Assembly: GCA_949505625.1 (NCBI GenBank)
Contig: CATBQD010000002.1
Span: forward strand, 1 to 64,000
Direction of reading: 5' to 3'
Source of the DNA: an uncultured Bacilli bacterium
GTDB taxonomy: Bacteria; Bacillota_I; Bacilli_A; RF39; UBA660
DNA: 64,000 nucleotides
This document shows positions 33,633 through 42,728 of this stretch, in pieces. Position numbers and translations under genes: made by a program. Position 1 is the first letter of the stretch. Every line of letters begins with the position of its first letter. A model generated the notes under the pieces. The model did no database searches, was not told where the DNA came from, and worked only from the letters and a program-made list of their open reading frames with translations.

Positions 33633-34421
33633 ATGAAGAATAGAGATTTATTAGTGAATGATTTCTTATTAGAAGAACCAGTAGTTTTAGAAGAAAATGA
33701 GGAAAATGAATCAGTTGATAATGAAGAATTAGAAGAAATATCAGAATCAACTGATTTTGACCTTGAAACAGAAAAGCCTGAAGAATTGAAAGAATCAAAT
33801 GAACAAACAAATTTGAAAGCAGAAACATTAGAAGATAACAAACCGCTTCCTAATGAAACAGATATCAATAATATTTTCAAAATGGCTAATAATAATGTAA
33901 AAGAGGCAACTAATATTTTTCATAAAAATATGGAAATGAAGCTTAAGATAGAAGAAAAATATAAACAATTCAAAAGAGAAAAAGAAGATTTTGAACTTAA
34001 GAAAGTGGCCGCTCAAAAAAAGATTGATGCATATAAAGAAGAAGTTTATGGAAAATTAAAATCTAAAAAGAATGAGATTGAGGTAGAAATAAACAATTTG
34101 AAAATAGCTCAGAAAAAATTGGAACAAGATAAATCAAATTTTGAAGAACAAAAGAGAGAAGAACTGGCTAGAATTAGACAAGAAAAAAATAAAGAATTAG
34201 AAGAAGTTCAAGAAAAGCGTTCTGAATTAGAAACATTAGAAGTTAGTCTTCGTTTAGAAAGAGAAAATATAGAAGAAGAAAAAAGGCAATTAGAACTTGA
34301 TCGTATTAAATATGAAAGTGATATGAGTGAGCTAACAAATAATTTGTTAAAATTTAATGAATTAGTTGGTGATTTCTCAGATGGTATGGAAAGATTTAAT
34401 GAAAATAAAACAGAAGAATAA
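33633..34421 (+). CDS. acidic coiled-coil protein, second of a pair
   Basis: This 262-residue protein has the same plan as its upstream neighbour: an acidic Glu/Asn-rich N-terminus (1-75), a coiled coil (about 95-235) and a short tail ELTNNLLKFNELVGDFSDGM. The tail aligns with the neighbour's (L..S+.+FxELVxxFxxG), which suggests a common ancestor or a common binding partner. It starts 12 bp after the first gene with a weak SD, so the two are co-transcribed and end at the terminator at 34407. Confidence 0.6.
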   Translation: MKNRDLLVNDFLLEEPVVLEENEENESVDNEELEEISESTDFDLETEKPEELKESNEQTNLKAETLEDNKPLPNETDINNIFKMANNNVKEATNIFHKNMEMKLKIEEKYKQFKREKEDFELKKVAAQKKIDAYKEEVYGKLKSKKNEIEVEINNLKIAQKKLEQDKSNFEEQKREELARIRQEKNKELEEVQEKRSELETLEVSLRLERENIEEEKRQLELDRIKYESDMSELTNNLLKFNELVGDFSDGMERFNENKTEE

Positions 34422-34440
34422 TCTTCTGTTTTTGACTTTT
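34407..34440 (+). terminator. terminator after the coiled-coil pair
   Basis: The 11-bp stem AAAACAGAAGA / TCTTCTGTTTT (34407-34417 with 34422-34432) contains the stop codon in its loop and is followed by a T-rich run. Confidence 0.8.
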
Positions 34441-34483
34441 TCTAGGTTTCTGTTATAATATCATCGTAAACAGGGGGATGAAT

Positions 34484-35542
34484 ATGGCAAATGTTTCAAA
34501 AAAAACCAGTGGAAGATATAGATTAGTATGTTTAAATGGAAATCGAAAGGTAGCCACAATAATTTGTGACCCAATAACCGGAAGGATATTAGCTCCTACT
34601 GGTAAAAAGATTGTTGGAGCAGATTTAGAAACCTTAGATATTTATATTTTAAAAAATTTTAAAAATGAAAAAGAATTACTTTTGTATTTGAGAAAAATAG
34701 GTTATCCAGTAACTGAAACTGATACTTGTTATTTTGCTTACCAACACGATGGTACAACTAAACATTTAGATTTGGTATATCAAAATATGGAATTATACGA
34801 TTTAGCAGTTTTATGTAAACAATATAAAAAGCAATTCTCTGGTTATGCGGCACGGAATAAAGTTTCAAGTAAAGAACTTAGAAAATTGATATCTAAAGAA
34901 ATTAGTTATGAACAATTATGGAAAGATTTTTATGATCATTTACTTTCTGATATTCATAATCCATATTTTTATGATTATGTTGTAAGAGAGCCTTTATTAG
35001 GAGATCGTGCAATTGGCTTTATTACTGATTATTTAAATAATGAAGGTTGTGTTAATAGAGAACAACAGGATGCTTTTAATTCAGCAAAATATTATTTAAT
35101 TGATACTTTTACTGCATATAAACCAATACGTGGAATGATAGTATCTAGAATAAATTATTTTAAGTCTATTTTGAAACCAGGTGCTATTACTTCTTTCGGA
35201 TCAAAAAGGCCAGGACGAAAAGTGAGCTATTTTGGAAGTGTAAATCCATGTGATTTAATATCAGAAACTCAACTTTGGTATTTAGAAGATCATTCATATT
35301 TTAATAATTTGTCCAAAGTAGAACAAGATGATTTCATACTTTCTAGTCTTGGTTTAACTAGAATTCCATGGTATGAGAGAACAATTTATCCTGTTAGTCT
35401 AGACCAAGTAAAAGTCCTAGAAGAACAACCCGATTTTTCAGGATTAACATATTTAGAAAAAATCAGATATGCCAATAAATTGTTATCTAGTGAAATAAGT
35501 CCAAGTGAAGAACAGTCTTCCTATCAGAAGAAAAAAGTTTAA
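34484..35542 (+). CDS. unknown 352-residue soluble protein
   Basis: The N-terminus (RYRLVCLNGNRKVATIICDP, then GRILAPTGKKIVGADLETLD) looks like a small beta domain; the rest is mixed alpha/beta and Tyr/Phe-rich with no signal peptide or membrane helix. I recognise no family. The start at 34484 is 5 bp after AGGGGGA; the ATG at 34478 overlaps that SD. TATAAT lies at about 34455. It is monocistronic, with terminators on both sides. Confidence 0.55.
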   Translation: MANVSKKTSGRYRLVCLNGNRKVATIICDPITGRILAPTGKKIVGADLETLDIYILKNFKNEKELLLYLRKIGYPVTETDTCYFAYQHDGTTKHLDLVYQNMELYDLAVLCKQYKKQFSGYAARNKVSSKELRKLISKEISYEQLWKDFYDHLLSDIHNPYFYDYVVREPLLGDRAIGFITDYLNNEGCVNREQQDAFNSAKYYLIDTFTAYKPIRGMIVSRINYFKSILKPGAITSFGSKRPGRKVSYFGSVNPCDLISETQLWYLEDHSYFNNLSKVEQDDFILSSLGLTRIPWYERTIYPVSLDQVKVLEEQPDFSGLTYLEKIRYANKLLSSEISPSEEQSSYQKKKV

Positions 35543-35559
35543 TTTTTCTTCTTTTTTTT
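35526..35559 (+). terminator. terminator before xerC
   Basis: The stem AGAAGAAAAA / TTTTTCTTCT (35526-35535 with 35543-35552), loop AGTTTAA, is followed by T residues and contains the stop codon. Confidence 0.8.
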
Positions 35560-35600
35560 GTATTTAAAATATGTTATGATGAAAAAAAGGTAGTGGTACA

Positions 35601-36491
35601 ATGGGAGGACAAATTAATAATTTTTTAATTTATATTAAAGAACAAAAAAAGTATTCTGAATATACCGTAGTTGGATATCAAAACGATTTAGAACAGTTTT
35701 TAAAATTTTTAGATTTTCAAAAGATTTCAAAATTCTCAAAGTGTGATTATGACATTTTGCGAAAATATCTTTTGTTTTTGCACAACCAAGGATATCAGAA
35801 TAAAACAATTTGTAGACATATAAGTACATTAAGGAGCTTTTTTAAATATTTGAAGGCACGTCATATCATTGCTGATAATCCTATGTTATTAATTAGCAAT
35901 CCTAAAGTAGAAAAAAAACTTCCAAAATTTTTATATTATCAAGATTTAGAAAAATTGTTAGAAAGTCCAGATTCCAAAACTCCAATTGGAATTAGGGATC
36001 AATTATTATTAGAACTTTTATATTCAACAGGGGTGCGTGTTAGTGAATTAATTTCTATTAAAATAGCCGATATTAAAAAAAATGAACAAAAGATTTATAT
36101 TACTGGAAAAGGAAATAAAGAAAGAATTGTTTTCTATGGAATTGTTTGCAAAAGAAAATTAGAACATTATTTAGAGGTTCGTAACTCTTTTTTGAAAGAT
36201 GAAAATTCTGATTATTTATTATTGAGTAATAAGGGAACTTCGTTAACTTCACAAGGCGTTCGATATATTGTAAATCAGATAATTAAAAAAAGTGCATTAT
36301 CATTTCATGTTCATCCTCATATGTTAAGACATACATTCGCAACACATTTATTAAATGAGGGAGCCGATTTAAAAACTGTTCAAGATTTGTTAGGTCATGA
36401 AAATTTAGAGACAACTGGGATTTATACTCATGTTTCTAATGAGGGGTTAAGAAAAAGTTATCTGGAACATCATCCAAGAGCTCGAAAATAA
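35601..36491 (+). CDS. xerC: tyrosine recombinase XerC
   Basis: XerC with XerD resolves chromosome dimers at dif. All catalytic residues are present: Arg146 (STGVRVSEL), Lys170 (GKGNKER), His240 and Arg243 (HPHMLRHTFATH), His266 (LGHENL) and Tyr275 (GIYTHV). The SAM-like N-terminal domain (YSEYTVVGYQNDL, ISTLRSFFKYL) and 296-residue length fit housekeeping Xer proteins, and the HHPRAR ending resembles XerC. The SD is weak (AAAAGGTAG, at a long distance). I do not read it as part of the 28-kb insert. Confidence 0.88.
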   Translation: MGGQINNFLIYIKEQKKYSEYTVVGYQNDLEQFLKFLDFQKISKFSKCDYDILRKYLLFLHNQGYQNKTICRHISTLRSFFKYLKARHIIADNPMLLISNPKVEKKLPKFLYYQDLEKLLESPDSKTPIGIRDQLLLELLYSTGVRVSELISIKIADIKKNEQKIYITGKGNKERIVFYGIVCKRKLEHYLEVRNSFLKDENSDYLLLSNKGTSLTSQGVRYIVNQIIKKSALSFHVHPHMLRHTFATHLLNEGADLKTVQDLLGHENLETTGIYTHVSNEGLRKSYLEHHPRARK

Positions 36492-36509
36492 TTTGTAGGA
36501 TAAAATTCC

Positions 36510-36538
36510 TTGTTTCTATAAAAAATATCTGTTATACT
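36510..36538 (+). promoter_or_regulatory. promoter of ppdK
   Basis: TTGTTT (36510-36515), 17-bp spacer, TATACT (36533-36538), followed by a short leader and SD AAGGAGGG. Confidence 0.6.
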
Positions 36539-36570
36539 TATATTGTGTAAACAATACAAGGAGGGATTTG

Positions 36571-39195
36571 ATGACAAAGTTTGTTTATGCCTTTCATGAA
36601 GGAAACAAAGACATGCGTAATTTGCTTGGAGGAAAAGGAGCTAATTTAGCTGAAATGACAAATATTGGACTTCCAGTTCCACAAGGATTCACAGTTACAA
36701 CAGAAGCTTGTAATCAATATTACAAAGATAATGAAGTAATTAGTGATGAAATTAAGACTCAAATTTTTGAGAAACTTGCTGAATTGGAAGAAAAATCTGG
36801 TAAGAAATTTGGAGACAAAGAAAATCCATTATTGGTATCTGTACGTAGTGGTGCAAGAGCAAGTATGCCTGGAATGATGGATACTGTGCTTAATCTTGGA
36901 CTTAATGATGAAGTAGCAGAAGGATTTGCGAGAGTCTCAGGAAACCCTAGATTTATTTATGACTCTTATCGTAGATTTATTCAAATGTTTGCTGATGTAG
37001 TAAAAGGATATCCAAAAGCTTCTTTTGAACGTTTATTAGATAAAATTAAGGAAGAAAAAGGAGCATCTTATGATACTGATTTAACAGCCGAAGATATGAT
37101 GGAAGTAACAGAAAAATTTAAGGTTGTCTATAAAGAACTTGCAGGAGTAGATTTTCCACAAGATCCACGTGCTCAATTAATGGAAGCTGTAGGAGCTGTA
37201 TTCCGTTCTTGGAATAATGAAAGAGCAAATATCTATAGAAGAATGAATGATATTCCATATAGCTGGGGAACAGCAGTTAATGTCCAAGAAATGGTATATG
37301 GTAATAGAGGGGATAATTGTGGAACAGGAGTAGCATTTACAAGAAACCCAGCAACAGGTGAAAACAAACTTTATGGTGAATATTTAATCAATGCGCAAGG
37401 TGAAGACGTTGTTGCAGGAATTCGTACTCCAGAATCAATTGAAACTTTAGCAACTGCAATGCCAGAAGTTTATAAAGAATTTGATAGAGTTGCTCATATT
37501 TTAGAAAATCATTATAAAGATATGCAAGATATGGAATTTACGATTGAAAATGGAAAACTTTATATGCTTCAAACTAGAAATGGAAAAAGAACTGCAGCAG
37601 CAGCAATTAAAGTAGCAGTGGATTTGGTATCTGAGGGAATGATTTCCAAAGAAGAAGCAATTCTTCGTGTAGAACCAAAACAATTAGATCAGTTATTACA
37701 TCCAACATTTAAAGCAGAAACTTTAAAGAGTGTTACACCAATTGCCAAAGGATTAGCAGCTTCTCCAGGAGCAGCAGCAGGTAAAATTTATTTTACAGCA
37801 GAAGAAGTTAGTGAAGCATCTAAAAATGGCCCAACAATTTTAGTTCGTTTAGAAACATCACCAGAAGATATTCAAGGAATGAATGATGCCCAAGGGATTT
37901 TAACGATCCGTGGTGGAATGACTAGCCATGCTGCAGTAGTTGCTCGTGGAATGGGTAGATGTTGTGTAAGTGGTTGTGGTGAACTTACAATTGATGAAGA
38001 AGCTAAAACGATAACAACAAAAGCTGGACTTACTTTAAAAGAAGGAGATTTTATTTCATTAGATGGTTCGACTGGAGCTGTTTATGAGGGAAAATTAGAA
38101 TCTGTAGAACCTGAGATTAGTGGAGACTTTGAAACATTCATGTCATGGGCAGATGAGGTAAGGACTTTACAAGTTCGTACGAATGCGGACACTCCAAGGG
38201 ATGCAGCACAAGCTAAGGCGTTTGGCGCAGAAGGAATTGGATTATGTCGTACAGAGCATATGTTCTTTGAAGAAGAAAGAATTTTTGCAGTTCGTCAAAT
38301 GATTACTGCTGAAACAGTAGAGCAAAGAGAAGCAGCACTAGAAAAAATCCTTCCAATGCAAAGAGGAGACTTTGAAAAATTATTCGAAGAAATGGATGGA
38401 CTAACAGTTACAATTCGCTATTTAGATCCACCATTACATGAGTTCTTACCACATACAGATGAAGAAATCAAACCTCTTGCAGATGCATTAGGAATGACGT
38501 TTGAAACATTAAAAGCAAGAATTGATTCCTTAAAAGAGTTTAACCCAATGATGGGACATCGTGGATGTCGTTTAGCAATCACTTATCCAGAAATTGCTAG
38601 AATGCAAACAAGAGCAGTGATTGAAGCAGCAATCAATGTAAGTAAAAAAGGTATTAATGTAAAACCAGAAATTATGATTCCATTAGTTGGAGATGAAAAT
38701 GAATTATTATTTGTCAAGAAGATTGTTGATGAGGAAGCTCAAAAACTTATCAAAGAATCCGGAATAGAGCTTACTTATGAAGTAGGAACTATGATTGAAA
38801 TCCCAAGAGCTTGTATTATTGCTGATAAAATAGCAGAATCAGCAGAATTCTTTAGTTTTGGAACAAACGATTTAACACAATTGTCTTATGGTTTTTCTAG
38901 AGATGATGCTGGAAAGTTCTTAAATGATTATTATGATGCCAAAATATTTGAAAGTGATCCATTTGCAAAACTAGATCAAACTGGTGTTGGAGAGCTTGTA
39001 AAAATGGCAGTAGAAAAAGGAAGAAAAACAAGACCAAATATTCATTTAGGAATTTGTGGGGAACATGGAGGAGACCCAGCCAGTGTAGAATTCTGTCATA
39101 GAATAGGGCTTACTTATGTATCTTGTTCTCCATATCGCGTTCCAATAGCACGTTTGGCAGCAGCTCAAGCCGCAGTAAAAGAAAAATTAAATTAA
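36571..39195 (+). CDS. ppdK: pyruvate, phosphate dikinase
   Basis: PPDK interconverts ATP, Pi and pyruvate with AMP, PPi and PEP, and in anaerobes it often runs in glycolysis. The ATP-grasp domain starts KFVYAFHEGNKDMRNLLGGK; the phospho-His is in GGMTSHAAVVARGMG (about residue 455) and the PEP/pyruvate site has CGEHGGDPAS with Cys at about 828. The 874-residue length is normal. The ATG at 36571 has SD AAGGAGGG; a TTG just before it is not needed. It fits with POR at 54959 in anaerobic pyruvate use. Confidence 0.97.
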   Translation: MTKFVYAFHEGNKDMRNLLGGKGANLAEMTNIGLPVPQGFTVTTEACNQYYKDNEVISDEIKTQIFEKLAELEEKSGKKFGDKENPLLVSVRSGARASMPGMMDTVLNLGLNDEVAEGFARVSGNPRFIYDSYRRFIQMFADVVKGYPKASFERLLDKIKEEKGASYDTDLTAEDMMEVTEKFKVVYKELAGVDFPQDPRAQLMEAVGAVFRSWNNERANIYRRMNDIPYSWGTAVNVQEMVYGNRGDNCGTGVAFTRNPATGENKLYGEYLINAQGEDVVAGIRTPESIETLATAMPEVYKEFDRVAHILENHYKDMQDMEFTIENGKLYMLQTRNGKRTAAAAIKVAVDLVSEGMISKEEAILRVEPKQLDQLLHPTFKAETLKSVTPIAKGLAASPGAAAGKIYFTAEEVSEASKNGPTILVRLETSPEDIQGMNDAQGILTIRGGMTSHAAVVARGMGRCCVSGCGELTIDEEAKTITTKAGLTLKEGDFISLDGSTGAVYEGKLESVEPEISGDFETFMSWADEVRTLQVRTNADTPRDAAQAKAFGAEGIGLCRTEHMFFEEERIFAVRQMITAETVEQREAALEKILPMQRGDFEKLFEEMDGLTVTIRYLDPPLHEFLPHTDEEIKPLADALGMTFETLKARIDSLKEFNPMMGHRGCRLAITYPEIARMQTRAVIEAAINVSKKGINVKPEIMIPLVGDENELLFVKKIVDEEAQKLIKESGIELTYEVGTMIEIPRACIIADKIAESAEFFSFGTNDLTQLSYGFSRDDAGKFLNDYYDAKIFESDPFAKLDQTGVGELVKMAVEKGRKTRPNIHLGICGEHGGDPASVEFCHRIGLTYVSCSPYRVPIARLAAAQAAVKEKLN

Positions 39196-39205
39196 AATGT
39201 ATATT

Positions 39206-39234
39206 AGACTGAGATTTTAATCTTGGTCTTTTTG
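39206..39234 (+). terminator. terminator after ppdK
   Basis: AGACTGAGAT / ATCTTGGTCT (39206-39215 with 39220-39229, two G-U pairs, TTTA loop) followed by TTTTT. Confidence 0.8.
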
Positions 39235-39309
39235 CATTTTGAGTGTAGAAAATGATTGATTTGCTTATTCTTTTTTGCTAATATAATTTATAAAAAAGGA
39301 GAAATGAAT

Positions 39310-40245
39310 ATGGAAACATCAAAACAATATCATAAAATCAATCCAGTACTCGCTAATGCTGGACATATTTTATTAACAAAGTTGTTATTTCCAACGACAG
39401 AATATCGAAAAGATATATTAAAAGAGAAGTCTTATATTTTCGCACCAAATCATACAAATAATTTAGATGGTTATATTATTTGGTGTTTACTAAGTCATGA
39501 ATTTGATATTGATGTTTTTATGTTTAAAGAGTTTTGGAATCGTTTTCCTAAATTATCAATAATTTTGCCTTTATTTAATACTTATCCTATAACTCGTGAT
39601 AAATTAGTACCTAGTGAACTAAAAGAAGAATTAAGAAAATTAAAAGATGAATTACATTCACTTGTTATATTTCCACAAGGAAGACATGTTGATCCAAAAG
39701 TTATGTTAAATTTGGCTAGATATCATTTAAATACAATTCCAATGGGAGCTTTTTATGTAGCTGCAAAAGCTAATAAGCCATTGGTTCCAATTTATATGGA
39801 GCCACAAAAAGCTTTTAGTCAAAATGCAGTTGTCTATGGAAATATATTAAATCCAGAAGATTATAATGTCATCTCTAATAATGGACGTTTGCAAAAAGAC
39901 AATCTAATATATTTTGCAAAAGCTTGGTTAGAAGAAGTTAATAAAGCTTATCAATTAGCGCCTCAGTTAGCTAATAGGCAGATGAGAGATTATCCTATAC
40001 ATTTAAATTATACAGATGCAAGTGGTTCGGCGGAGCCTTTGACAGATCCAAATAATATAGTAAAGTATTTTAATGAATTAAAATTGTTATCAGAGTATAG
40101 TTCTAAAAGCGGCATTACAGATATATATACTTTGGGAAAAATTATTGGAATTCCTTTAGAAGATATAGAGAAAATTGATGAAGTAAAAAGAGTTTATGAA
40201 CAGCACTTATTAAGAAGTAGTAAAGTTAAAATGAAGACTATGTAA
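39310..40245 (+). CDS. PlsC-type lysophospholipid acyltransferase
   Basis: The acyltransferase block I is NHTNNLDG (NHx4D variant) and block III is FPQGRH; these catalyse acyl transfer to a glycerophosphate or related acceptor at the membrane. The C-terminal 120 residues after the PlsC domain are extra and end without a known motif. I choose 39310 (SD AAGGAG, 8 bp); ATG 39304 is only 2 bp from the SD. The gene is alone between two terminators. Confidence 0.75.
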   Translation: METSKQYHKINPVLANAGHILLTKLLFPTTEYRKDILKEKSYIFAPNHTNNLDGYIIWCLLSHEFDIDVFMFKEFWNRFPKLSIILPLFNTYPITRDKLVPSELKEELRKLKDELHSLVIFPQGRHVDPKVMLNLARYHLNTIPMGAFYVAAKANKPLVPIYMEPQKAFSQNAVVYGNILNPEDYNVISNNGRLQKDNLIYFAKAWLEEVNKAYQLAPQLANRQMRDYPIHLNYTDASGSAEPLTDPNNIVKYFNELKLLSEYSSKSGITDIYTLGKIIGIPLEDIEKIDEVKRVYEQHLLRSSKVKMKTM

Positions 40246-40387
40246 TTATATTATTCAAAGTTTTTAGTACAAGTATATTGTATAAAATTTTTAATTAATG
40301 ATGTAATGTATTAAATCTATTTAATGCTTATTTTTATTAATTCGTAAAAGATGACAGCTTAAGCTACACTAAAAGAGAATTTAGGAC

Positions 40388-40421
40388 AAAAAGAAAGAGT
40401 GAATTTCTATTTCTTTTTTTT
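40388..40421 (+). terminator. possible terminator upstream of 40481
   Basis: AAAAAGAAA / TTTCTTTTT (40388-40396 with 40410-40418) and a T run; it is some 140 bp past the acyltransferase. A TATAAT-like box follows at about 40427. Confidence 0.4.
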
Positions 40422-40480
40422 CGTGATATAATGATTTTATCAAATGTATCAATAAATAAGTCTGAAAGTGAGCTAAAAAT

Positions 40481-40900
40481 ATGGAATTAAATAAAATAGA
40501 GAAATTTATAGATAAACAAAAAGTAAGTTTTATATGTTCTATTGATGAGAATAATTATCCTAATGTTAAAGCAATGTTAAAGCCTAGAAAAAGAAACGGG
40601 TTGAAAGAATTTTATTTTTCAACAAATACTTCATCTATGAGGGTAAAGCAATATATAGATAACCCTAATGCTAGCATTTACTTTTATCATAAAGGGTTAA
40701 TAAAGTATGTTGGCGTGATGTTAAAAGGGAAAATGGAAGTATTAACAGATCAAAATACTAAAGATATGATATGGAAAAAAGGTGATATCATGTTTTATAA
40801 AAAAGGTGTTACAGATCCTGATTATTGTGTATTAAAGTTTACTGCCTCCAATGGTAGATATTATTGTGATTTAAAGACAGAGACTTTTCATATAGAATAA
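40481..40900 (+). CDS. pyridoxamine 5'-phosphate oxidase-fold flavin protein
   Basis: The 139-residue split-barrel protein shows KVSFICSIDENNYPNVKAML, then FYFSTNTSSMRVKQYIDNPN and ASIYFYHKG, the pattern of small general-stress FMN-binding relatives of PNPOx. It probably binds a flavin or similar cofactor. The cofactor and substrate are unknown. It is followed 32 bp later by an SRPBCC protein. Confidence 0.78.
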   Translation: MELNKIEKFIDKQKVSFICSIDENNYPNVKAMLKPRKRNGLKEFYFSTNTSSMRVKQYIDNPNASIYFYHKGLIKYVGVMLKGKMEVLTDQNTKDMIWKKGDIMFYKKGVTDPDYCVLKFTASNGRYYCDLKTETFHIE

Positions 40901-40932
40901 CATAAATGATACTTTGAAATGGAGTTGATATT

Positions 40933-41334
40933 ATGATTAAGTCAAATATAAAAACTGTATTTGATTGTGATAGAGATAAACTATGGGATACAATAACAGA
41001 CAATCATAATTATGCTTGGAGAACTGATCTATCAAAAATAGAAATTATTGATGAAACACATTTTGTGGAATATACTAGTGATAATTATCCTACTAGTTTT
41101 ACAATTACTAAAAAAGAAAAGTTAGATATATACGAATTTGAAATAAAAAATACAAATTTGAAAGGAAAATGGATTGGAAGATTTAGAGAACTAGAAAATG
41201 GGACGATTGAACTAGATTTTACAGAACAAATAGAAACAACTAATTGGATTATGAAATTATTAGCAAAGCCTTATTTGAAGAAAATGCAAAAAAGATATAT
41301 TAAAGATTTAAAAAAAGAATTAAATAGAAAATAA
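40933..41334 (+). CDS. SRPBCC-fold small-molecule-binding protein
   Basis: The 133-residue protein begins with the first strand and helix of a START/SRPBCC fold (KTVFDCDRDKLWDTITDNHN) and ends with the long C-terminal helix (LLAKPYLKKMQKRYIKDLKK). This family binds lipids or hydrophobic ligands. It has an SD GGAGTTGA and lies in tandem with the PNPOx-fold gene. Nothing tells the ligand. Confidence 0.65.
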   Translation: MIKSNIKTVFDCDRDKLWDTITDNHNYAWRTDLSKIEIIDETHFVEYTSDNYPTSFTITKKEKLDIYEFEIKNTNLKGKWIGRFRELENGTIELDFTEQIETTNWIMKLLAKPYLKKMQKRYIKDLKKELNRK

Positions 41335-41441
41335 TTACCATTTATATATCTAGTGTTAAATAGCTTTGACAAATTTCCAAAACTTTTTGGTAGATTGATT
41401 TAAGCTTATTTATTATAATAATTGTAAAAGAGGTGATTATA

Positions 41442-42182
41442 GTGACACTAGGGAAAAATATTTTATGTTTAAGGAAGAAAAAAGGTCTTTCACAAGAAGA
41501 ACTAGGTGAAAAAATAAATGTCACAAGGCAAACAATATCAAATTGGGAATTGGATAGCACAGCACCAAATCCAGAACAATTGAAACAATTATCTAAAGTT
41601 TTAAATATTAGTGTTGATGAATTAATAGGTAATGATGTTTATATAGATAAACAAAAATCATATCGCAATGAATATGAATATGTAAGTAAAATAAAAATAA
41701 AAGGAATTCCATTTGTTCATATTAATATAGGACGAAGTTTTAGAAAGGCAAGAGGAATAATAGCGATTGGTAATATTGCTCAAGGTGTTATTGCTATTGG
41801 AGGAATGGCAATTGGAATATTTTCTTTTGGAGGATTAAGTTTAGGATTACTTTCCTTAGGAGGCTTAGCAATTGGAATATTGTTATCATTGGGTGGAATC
41901 TCAATAGGCAGTTTTGCAATTGGTGGGATAGCGTTAGGATTGTTTTCTATAGGAGGATTATCAATAGGATTATACTCAATAGGGGGATATTCTATTGCGA
42001 AATATGTTGCTAGTGGTGATTATGCCAAAGGATATATTGCAATAGGAAACCATGTAAGAGGAACGGTTGAGTTGATTCAATCACAGTCTACTTCAAATGA
42101 AATAAAAGAAATCATACTAGAAGAGTTTCCTAGAACTTGGAAATTTATAGTAGAAATAATATCCAATGTTAGTTTTCATTAA
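41442..42182 (+). CDS. XRE-type HTH regulator with a glycine-rich ten-residue repeat domain
   Basis: Residues 1-65 form a classic XRE helix-turn-helix (LRKKKGLSQEELGEKINVTR, then QTISNWE). From about residue 105 to 185 a repeat GGxxxGxxx(S/A) with 10-residue period runs about seven times (FGGLSLGLLS, LGGLAIGILL, IGGIALGLFS, IGGLSIGLYS). This may be a membrane bundle or a parallel beta-solenoid. The start at GTG 41442 has SD GAGGTGAT; GTG 41433 lies in that SD. A small two-helix membrane protein follows. Confidence 0.75.
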   Translation: MTLGKNILCLRKKKGLSQEELGEKINVTRQTISNWELDSTAPNPEQLKQLSKVLNISVDELIGNDVYIDKQKSYRNEYEYVSKIKIKGIPFVHINIGRSFRKARGIIAIGNIAQGVIAIGGMAIGIFSFGGLSLGLLSLGGLAIGILLSLGGISIGSFAIGGIALGLFSIGGLSIGLYSIGGYSIAKYVASGDYAKGYIAIGNHVRGTVELIQSQSTSNEIKEIILEEFPRTWKFIVEIISNVSFH

Positions 42183-42216
42183 GTATATTACAATTTGGAA
42201 TGGAGTGGAAAATTGT

Positions 42217-42438
42217 ATGAAGGGAAAAATTTCTTTATATGTTTGTATGATGATTATGTCAATCATATTATTTATCTTATCTCTAACATTTTTAGGCAAC
42301 ACCATCTTTATAGCACCAATATTGATTGTGATAAGTATATATTTGTTTTTGGGAAGTCTTATTAAATTATGTAAGATGAATGATAAGTTTAAAAATTCGA
42401 TATTATGCATCATTGATTTACTGTTTTGGTTACCATAG
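42217..42438 (+). CDS. small two-helix membrane protein
   Basis: This 73-residue protein has two hydrophobic segments (about residues 6-27 and 31-51). It follows the HTH-repeat gene by 34 bp and could be its partner. The ATG at 42217 is about 10 bp after GGAGTGG. The family is unknown. A terminator hairpin is 40 bp downstream. Confidence 0.5.
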   Translation: MKGKISLYVCMMIMSIILFILSLTFLGNTIFIAPILIVISIYLFLGSLIKLCKMNDKFKNSILCIIDLLFWLP

Positions 42439-42480
42439 TATAAACTATAAATTCATGAGTAGGTCCTACTAGAAAATTAA

Positions 42481-42508
42481 CTATTTAATTTTTAAATAGC
42501 TTTTTTTA
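42481..42508 (+). terminator. terminator after the 42217 gene
   Basis: CTATTTAA / TTAAATAG with a TTT loop (42481-42499) followed by CTTTTTTT. From there to 42728 I see only a TATAAT (about 42643) for the next gene. Confidence 0.7.
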
Positions 42509-42728
42509 TATCATAAAAGTTTAATAAAATTAATGGAGTAATAACAATTTTGTATCAACGAAAATAAAACATTATGATTGAATTTATCAAACTAATTGAA
42601 AAAGAAATATGATGGTGTTGGAAAAAGAAAAGATAACGCAGTATAATACAATTTATGAAACTCTCACTCTATGTCCTGTTAATATTTTTATTATAAATAT
42701 ATAATTCTTTTTGAAAGGAGTTAAAATT

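Noticed and set aside
35601-36491. Tyrosine recombinase as integrase of the 28-kb insert
   Set aside because: Its length, motifs and XerC-like ending fit the housekeeping dimer-resolution enzyme, and it lies over 5 kb outside the repeats with rbgA-mrnC-rlmB-sigH between.
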